11,103 nucleotides of DNA from an uncultured Prevotellaceae bacterium. Lineage in GTDB: Bacteria; Bacteroidota; Bacteroidia; Bacteroidales; Muribaculaceae. Below, piece after piece: positions 7,134 through 11,103 of this stretch. The notes below the pieces were generated by a model, which saw only the letters and a list, made by a program, of their open reading frames with translations, had not been told where the DNA came from and ran no database searches. The stretch spans positions 1 to 11,103 of the forward strand of contig CAJLWM010000063.1 in assembly GCA_905210415.1 (NCBI GenBank), in the 5' to 3' direction. Numbering within the stretch: the first letter of the stretch is position 1; every line of letters starts with the position of its first letter. Both the position numbers and the translations under genes were made by a program.

Positions 7134-9212
7134 TTACTTAAATTCGATAAGTGGCTGATTTGCGGCAATCACATCGCCTTCAGCAACGAGCACCTTCTTC
7201 ACCGTGCCTTCAATTTCAGATTCGATGTTGTTTTGCATCTTCATTGCCTCATAGACGATTACTTCTTGACCCTTCTTAACGTGGTCGCCAGCCTTAACGA
7301 GCAGTTCGATCACTGTACCGCCCATAGGAGCGTTGAGCACTGGGCCGTTAGAGTTGTCTTCCTCTTCTTCTACTGCAGGAGCGTTTTCGTCAACGAATTC
7401 GATGAGAGGTTGGTCGGTAGCGATGGTTTCTCCTGGCTTAACCAAGATGCGGCCCACTTTACCAGCCATTTCAGATTCGATGTTGTTTTGCATCTTCATT
7501 GCTTCGTATACCATCACAGCTTGACCCTTAGTGACAACGTCGCCAGGTTTAACGAGCAATTCGATAACGGTGCCACCCATAGGAGCGTTGAGAGTTGGTC
7601 CGGTAATAGGAGCATCTTCGTCAACTGCAGCAGCAGTTGTTGCGCCAGCAGGTGCATTTTCCTTGTTAGCAGCATATTCTTCAGCACGACGGTTAGCGAG
7701 GAACTTCTTAGCTGGCAATGGAAGGAGTTGAAGCAACAAGAATTCCTTTTCGTCCTTAGCCAATTTCACGTTGCCGTATTCTGGAAGAACTGGGTTCTCA
7801 GGATCTTGATAAGAAGATACGTCGTAAGGAGTTTCTTCAGAAGTGCCACAGATTTGCATACGGAATTCTGGATCAACAGGAACTGGAGTCTTACCGTATT
7901 TACCGAGAACGAGGTCGATGAATTGCTTAGACTTGTTAGAATAGTCTGGCTTGCCAGCCTTGCGGTCAACGGCTACGTTTACTGCTTGAGCACCAACGAT
8001 TTGGCTTGTAGGAGTAACCAATGGTACAAGACCTGCATCGCGACGAACCTTAGGTATAAGCTTCATTGCTTCTTCGAGCATGTCTTCTGCGCCAAGAGCA
8101 CGGAGGTTAGCCACCATGTTGCTATACATACCACCAGGAACTTCGGCGTGCTTAACGATTTCGTTTGGTTTTGGGAAACCGAAGTAGGCTTCGATAGCGT
8201 GGCAAGCGTCGAGCATAGCTTGTTCGTCGCCGTTCTTGCCTGCTTCGATAGCCTTATCGAATTGAGCGTCGATTTCTGCAGGAAGAGTATCGTTGAGTGG
8301 ATCGAAGTCGTTAGGGAAGTTGTCTTTGTGAAGGTCAACAGCAGCAAGACCCTTACGAGCATTGTAGAGTTCTTTGCGGATTTTGCCCACAGCCTCCATG
8401 TTGCACTCTAATTCTACGCCAAGTTTCTTAGCGAAGATGTAGATGAACTCGATAGCAGGAGCGGCAGAACCTTCGGCAAACCACCAAATGTTAGTGTCGA
8501 GGATGTCAACACCATTCATGATAGCCATCACGCAAGATGCCAAACCGTAGCCAGGAGTACAGTGAGTGTGGAAGTCGATAGGAACATTCACAGCAGCCTT
8601 CAACTTAGGCATAAGAGTGGCTACGCGAGCAGGATTAACAAGACCTGCCATGTCCTTTATTGTGATAATCTTAGCACCGAGTGCTTCGTATCCTTTAGCT
8701 TTTTCTACGAAATATTCGTCAGTGAAAATCTTCTTAGTTGCGCCGTCGTCTTTAGGGTCAACGGTATAGCAAACTGCGCCATCAGGAATGCCGCCGAGTT
8801 TGTTGATAATTTCTACTGATTCTTTCACGTTGTCAAGGTCGTTGAGTGCGTCGAAGATACGCATGATGCCAAGGCCGTTCTTGATAGCTTCGATGTAGAA
8901 GCCTTCAATCACACTTGTTGGATAAGGCGCATAACCGAAGAGGTTGCGACCACGAGAAAGAGCAGTGAGATAAGATCTGTGCTTGTCTCCGTTGATCTTG
9001 TCGCTGATAGATTTAAGACGATACCATGGTGATTCATCGAGGTAGCGCATTACAGAGTCTGGAACGGCACCTCCCCATACTTCCATTGCATAGAAACCAG
9101 CTTCTTCGTAGTAAGGTAAAAGAGCGTCAATGCTCGACTGTGGAAGTCGGGTTGCAAATAGTGATTGTTGACCGTCGCGGAGGGTCAAATCTCTGATTTT
9201 TAGTTTTTTCAT
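7134..9212 (-). CDS. Biotin-dependent carboxyltransferase (OadA / PycB / transcarboxylase 5S type) with two biotinyl domains
   Basis: A 692-residue protein. Residues 5-280 form the carboxyltransferase TIM barrel: LTLRDGQQS (9-17, metal ligand D13), KDMAG (186-190, K186 the carbamylated lysine) and DFHTHCTPG (213-221, ligands H215 and H217). S249 in EGSAAP sits where the family has the proton-transferring Thr. The conserved carboxylase (PYC/OADA) domain follows to about 490, with TSQIVGAQA at 402-410. An Ala-rich linker leads to two biotinyl domains, 538-607 and 623-692, with EAMKM at 570-574 and 655-659 (biotin on K573 and K658). It moves a carboxyl group between biotin and pyruvate/oxaloacetate. 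Relatives with one biotinyl domain are near 600 residues. No biotin carboxylase, OadB or OadG gene is adjacent, so oxaloacetate decarboxylase alpha, pyruvate carboxylase subunit B and methylmalonyl-CoA transcarboxylase 5S cannot be told apart. Confidence 0.93.
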   Translation of the reverse strand: MKKLKIRDLTLRDGQQSLFATRLPQSSIDALLPYYEEAGFYAMEVWGGAVPDSVMRYLDESPWYRLKSISDKINGDKHRSYLTALSRGRNLFGYAPYPTSVIEGFYIEAIKNGLGIMRIFDALNDLDNVKESVEIINKLGGIPDGAVCYTVDPKDDGATKKIFTDEYFVEKAKGYEALGAKIITIKDMAGLVNPARVATLMPKLKAAVNVPIDFHTHCTPGYGLASCVMAIMNGVDILDTNIWWFAEGSAAPAIEFIYIFAKKLGVELECNMEAVGKIRKELYNARKGLAAVDLHKDNFPNDFDPLNDTLPAEIDAQFDKAIEAGKNGDEQAMLDACHAIEAYFGFPKPNEIVKHAEVPGGMYSNMVANLRALGAEDMLEEAMKLIPKVRRDAGLVPLVTPTSQIVGAQAVNVAVDRKAGKPDYSNKSKQFIDLVLGKYGKTPVPVDPEFRMQICGTSEETPYDVSSYQDPENPVLPEYGNVKLAKDEKEFLLLQLLPLPAKKFLANRRAEEYAANKENAPAGATTAAAVDEDAPITGPTLNAPMGGTVIELLVKPGDVVTKGQAVMVYEAMKMQNNIESEMAGKVGRILVKPGETIATDQPLIEFVDENAPAVEEEEDNSNGPVLNAPMGGTVIELLVKAGDHVKKGQEVIVYEAMKMQNNIESEIEGTVKKVLVAEGDVIAANQPLIEFK
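7137..7601 (-). repeat. Tandem in-frame duplication encoding two biotinyl domains
   Basis: Two 210-base units, 7392-7601 and 7137-7346, are offset by exactly 255 bases (85 codons). The encoded domains share 51 of 70 residues by my count. Positions 7213-7247 and 7468-7502 are identical over 35 bases and cover the biotin-site region. The spacer encodes an acidic linker rich in Glu (608-622). Confidence 0.95.
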
Positions 9213-9283
9213 GTAATATAGTATAATTAAAAATGTATTTGCCTAAAATTGCCCTTTTCAGAGCATTGTAAGCCGTGTCATTG

Positions 9284-9291
9284 CAAAGATA
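9284..9291 (-). promoter_or_regulatory. Candidate promoter -7 box of the carboxyltransferase gene
   Basis: The minus strand reads TATCTTTG, an exact TAnnTTTG match, placing the start of transcription near 9277 and giving a leader of about 65 bases. No TTTG is present at the ideal -33 distance, only a T-rich stretch. Confidence 0.5.
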
Positions 9292-9377
9292 ACAATTAAC
9301 TTTAGAAAAAGTGTGTGTGAGCGAGAATATTTATTGTAGTTTTTGAAAAATTCTTTAAGAACAGCTTTTGGGTGGAA

Positions 9378-9433
9378 GTGCACAAAATTGCGATATAGTG
9401 CCATTTTGTGCTAATATGGTGCGATTTGGGTGC
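9378..9433 (+). promoter_or_regulatory. Phased GTGC motif array
   Basis: GTGC occurs at 9378, 9398, 9408, 9419 and 9430, with spacings of 20, 10, 11 and 11 bases, close to whole turns of B-DNA. A further copy, GTGCTTAG, begins at 9493, 63 bases after GTGCTAAG at 9430. The array lies about 55-110 bases upstream of the phosphatase -7 box, so it could be a repeated operator on one helix face. This is inference only. Confidence 0.3.
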
Positions 9434-9485
9434 TAAGAATGTTGATTTGTCGCGGTTCCCTATGTATAAATGATGAATTTTTTTG

Positions 9486-9493
9486 TATATTTG
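9486..9493 (+). promoter_or_regulatory. Candidate promoter -7 box of the phosphatase/barrel operon
   Basis: TATATTTG matches TAnnTTTG. Transcription would begin near 9500, leaving a leader of about 60 bases to the ATG at 9563. The -33 region (about 9463) is not TTTG, which would fit a promoter needing an activator. Confidence 0.5.
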
Positions 9494-9562
9494 TGCTTAG
9501 CGGGAAAAATAATTTTCGCAAAAAATCACAAATTATTATAGGATAGGTAGAAACGAAACACT

Positions 9563-10297
9563 ATGTTTGGACTTTTTCGCAAGAAACAAGATAATGTAAA
9601 ACTTTTTTATCACACCGATGTGCATTGTCACATTATGCCGGGAGTGGATCACGGCGCTAAGACCGTGGAGGATTCATTGGCTTTAATCAGCCGGGAAATG
9701 GAGATGGGTATCTGCCGCATTTTCCTCACATCGCACGTCACAGCTAATACGTTTGAAAACACGCCTGAGACCTTGGCTGCCGGTTTTGAAAGACTGAAGA
9801 CTGCCGTTGAGGCTGAGCATATCGACATCGACCTGTGCTATTCGGCGGAGTATCGTATGGATGACTACTGGATGCGCCAACGCGATGAGGGTAAGTTGAT
9901 TCCGTTGCCTGGCAACCACATTCTTTTGGAAAACAGCTTCCAGCAGGAGTTGATGATGCTCGATGACTTGATGTTTGACATTCAGTTGAAGGGATTTTTG
10001 CCGATACTTGCTCACCCCGAGAGGTATCATTATTACGGGTGTCGCCACGACCGCTTGCGCACGTTGCACAATGCCGGTGCTAAATTTCAGGTGAATCTGT
10101 TGTCGCTTAGCGGATATTTCGGCTCTGGGGCAAGGGGGCTTGCTGAATGGATTATCAATAACGGGTTTTGCGATTTCCTCGGAAGCGATATGCATAACCT
10201 CGAACATGCCGATGTCATAGCGGAATATCTGCGCTCGAAGGATTGGCGCAAGATATCGAAAAAAATCGAAGGTCAACTGTTAAACGATGAATTATGA
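9563..10297 (+). CDS. PHP-domain protein-tyrosine phosphatase, CpsB/YwqE type
   Basis: A 244-residue metal-dependent phosphoesterase with the PHP motifs in order: TDVHCHIMPGVDHGAKT (18-34; D19, H21, H23), TSH (56-58; H58), AEY (E96), LAHPERY (149-155; H151) and GSDMHN (207-212; D209, H211). This fits CpsB/YwqE phosphatases, which dephosphorylate bacterial tyrosine kinases controlling polysaccharide export; no kinase or export gene is in the window. The start MFGLFRKK is the usual Bacteroidales beginning as I recall it. Family members normally have DDG where this protein has D29-H30-G31. That position corresponds to a metal ligand that is His in some other PHP families, so function is probably kept. 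It overlaps the next gene by ATGA and is likely co-transcribed with it. Confidence 0.85.
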   Translation: MFGLFRKKQDNVKLFYHTDVHCHIMPGVDHGAKTVEDSLALISREMEMGICRIFLTSHVTANTFENTPETLAAGFERLKTAVEAEHIDIDLCYSAEYRMDDYWMRQRDEGKLIPLPGNHILLENSFQQELMMLDDLMFDIQLKGFLPILAHPERYHYYGCRHDRLRTLHNAGAKFQVNLLSLSGYFGSGARGLAEWIINNGFCDFLGSDMHNLEHADVIAEYLRSKDWRKISKKIEGQLLNDEL

Positions 10298-10971
10298 AAT
10301 ACATGAGATTTGCCCTATTGCTGGCGGTGATGCTGTGCTGCACCGATACGCATCAGGCGCGTGCTCAGCGAAACGATGATGGCGAATTTATGCATCACAA
10401 TGTGGAATTGACAGGTATGGTCACAACCCGCGATTTGCTTTATATCGATTTTGCCTATCATTATAAGGTGAATGCCTATGTTGGCGTGGGAGGCTCGCTT
10501 GGTGTGTTCACCCAGTATGTCGATGGCCCGAAACCTTCGGGCGATGGCTGGAGGATGGATGGCGGGTCGTGCAAAGAGACTAATGTGTATCTTCGACCTT
10601 CGGTGCAGTTTTTCACGCCGATGCTTTTAAACACTGGAGGCATAGAGTGGCGCTTGTATGCCGAGCCGGGAGTGATGCTCTTCGTGCCATATCGCAAAGC
10701 TTGGGTGAACTATGTGGATGCGCATGGTCATGAAACCGGAAATTGCGAGAAAATCAGCGTGAGCGCCGGGCAATGGATCGCTCCAGATTGCAAAGCCGGT
10801 GTGATGATACGCGCAGATAGGTTTAACATTGCGCTTGGTGTGTGTGCTTCGTCGCTTGATGCTTATTCTTCGTCGCGTCATCTGCGGTTTAAGTCAGAAT
10901 CGCTCGAGCGGTTTTATCCCGATAGAAAGGTTGATTGGGGCTTCTATGCATCGATAGCCTATAATTTTTAA
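10294..10971 (+). CDS. Predicted outer-membrane beta-barrel protein, function unknown
   Basis: A 225-residue exported protein. Residues 1-24 form a signal peptide (hydrophobic FALLLAVMLCC, cleavage expected after ARA at 22-24, before Q25). C15-C16 are not in a good lipobox context, so a lipoprotein is less likely. The mature part alternates polar and aromatic residues in likely strands, for example YIDFAYHYKVN (50-60), NVYLRPSVQFF, WRLYAEPGVMLF and FNIALGVCASS. It ends FYASIAYNF, a C-terminal aromatic strand typical of barrels inserted by the BAM machinery. The size suggests an 8- to 10-stranded barrel. Its ATG overlaps the phosphatase stop, so the two are translationally coupled, and a hairpin cluster follows. 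No specific family was recognised. It may serve the same surface process as the phosphatase. Confidence 0.75.
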   Translation: MKYMRFALLLAVMLCCTDTHQARAQRNDDGEFMHHNVELTGMVTTRDLLYIDFAYHYKVNAYVGVGGSLGVFTQYVDGPKPSGDGWRMDGGSCKETNVYLRPSVQFFTPMLLNTGGIEWRLYAEPGVMLFVPYRKAWVNYVDAHGHETGNCEKISVSAGQWIAPDCKAGVMIRADRFNIALGVCASSLDAYSSSRHLRFKSESLERFYPDRKVDWGFYASIAYNF

Positions 10972-11050
10972 CCCGATAGGGTTTAAGAAAAAATGATTAA
11001 CCCCAAATCGGCCGGTTGGCTGGTTTGGGGTTAATTGGGCTTTAACCCAA
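10970..11050 (+). terminator. Cluster of three hairpins, including a strong stem-loop, after the barrel gene
   Basis: The central hairpin pairs 10996-11013 with 11018-11035: 12 perfect pairs (ATTAACCCCAAA with TTTGGGGTTAAT), then six more with two G-U pairs, closed by a GGTT loop. It is flanked by AACCC-GATA-GGGTT (10970-10983, overlapping the stop codon) and TTGGG-CTTTAA-CCCAA (11035-11050). No T run follows the main stem, so it may act as an mRNA 3' stabiliser as well as, or instead of, a terminator. Positions 11051-11103 show nothing recognisable. Confidence 0.7.
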
Positions 11051-11103
11051 ATTGGTCATTAGGACGTAAATGTGAGAATTTTCTACTGCTTGGAGTCTTT
11101 CGG

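Larger units (their letters stand above)
9213..9562. other. 350-base divergent intergenic region
   Basis: An AT-rich region between the carboxyltransferase (minus) and phosphatase (plus) genes. It holds a -7 box for each (9284-9291 minus, 9486-9493 plus), a cluster of GTGC motifs at 9378-9433, and a 9-bp inverted repeat GCACAAAAT (9380-9388) / ATTTTGTGC (9403-9411). No gene, tRNA or small ORF with support is visible. Confidence 0.6.

Noticed and set aside
7128..8411. Long plus-strand open frame of 427 codons opposite the carboxyltransferase gene
   Set aside because: It lies wholly antisense to a gene with clear motifs, and its translation is Phe/His/Val-rich low-quality protein without domains; it is a codon-bias shadow.
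10336..10341. Possible lipobox cysteine (C15/C16) in the barrel protein
   Set aside because: The residues before the Cys (V-M-L) do not fit a lipobox, and a good ARA-Q signal peptidase I site follows.
10996..11035. Strong palindrome as an integron attC or attachment site
   Set aside because: No integrase or cassette structure is present, and it sits directly after a gene where a 3'-end hairpin is expected.

Overview
The window looks like chromosomal DNA of a member of the Bacteroidales (Bacteroidota), perhaps Muribaculaceae or Prevotellaceae; genus-level placement is a guess. The grounds are: several promoters fitting the Bacteroidota TTTG-N19/20-TAnnTTTG type, no strong Shine-Dalgarno sequences, a GH133 / GT-B glycosyltransferase / GH57 glycogen cluster of the kind known from Bacteroides, a cysteine-free L31, and a PHP phosphatase of the Bacteroidales CpsB/YwqE type. 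No mobile element, CRISPR array, tRNA or rRNA was seen.

Layout. Positions 66-4717 (minus strand) hold a compact glycogen operon: debranching enzyme, a GT-B glycosyltransferase resembling glycogen synthase (ATGA overlap with the first gene), then a GH57 amylase-like protein. A promoter lies just upstream at 4761-4792. Next on the same strand is a YegS/DgkB-type lipid kinase (4901-5866). It is divergent from a six-helix membrane protein (5959-6594, plus strand), across a 92-base gap that holds an inverted repeat. The membrane protein gene converges on rpmE2 (6688-6942, minus) over a 14-bp perfect bidirectional terminator. rpmE2 has a good promoter and a leader with a small hairpin plus T7 tract, which makes it a candidate L31 autoregulatory leader. 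Two 14-bp hairpins separate rpmE2 from a 692-residue biotin-dependent carboxyltransferase (7134-9212, minus). A 350-base divergent intergenic region follows, with a helically phased GTGC array. Then come a PHP-type protein phosphatase (9563-10297, plus) and an overlapping outer-membrane barrel protein (10294-10971), ending in a cluster of hairpins.

How the genes work together. The first three genes plausibly make and trim intracellular glycogen. The carboxyltransferase belongs to central C3/C4 metabolism (pyruvate/oxaloacetate or methylmalonyl-CoA carboxyl transfer). The phosphatase-barrel pair suggests an envelope or polysaccharide role. The rest is housekeeping.

The points most worth a second look are: (1) the carboxyltransferase ends in two tandem biotinyl domains, 51/70 residues identical, each with an intact EAMKM, and with a 35-base exact DNA repeat; (2) the GH57 protein keeps the nucleophile Glu but has Ser where the catalytic Asp is expected, plus a coiled-coil and lysine-rich tail; (3) the structured rpmE2 leader and the tandem hairpins with a cross-complementary loop upstream of it; (4) the phased GTGC array before the phosphatase gene. 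I did not see a clearly new multi-gene system.
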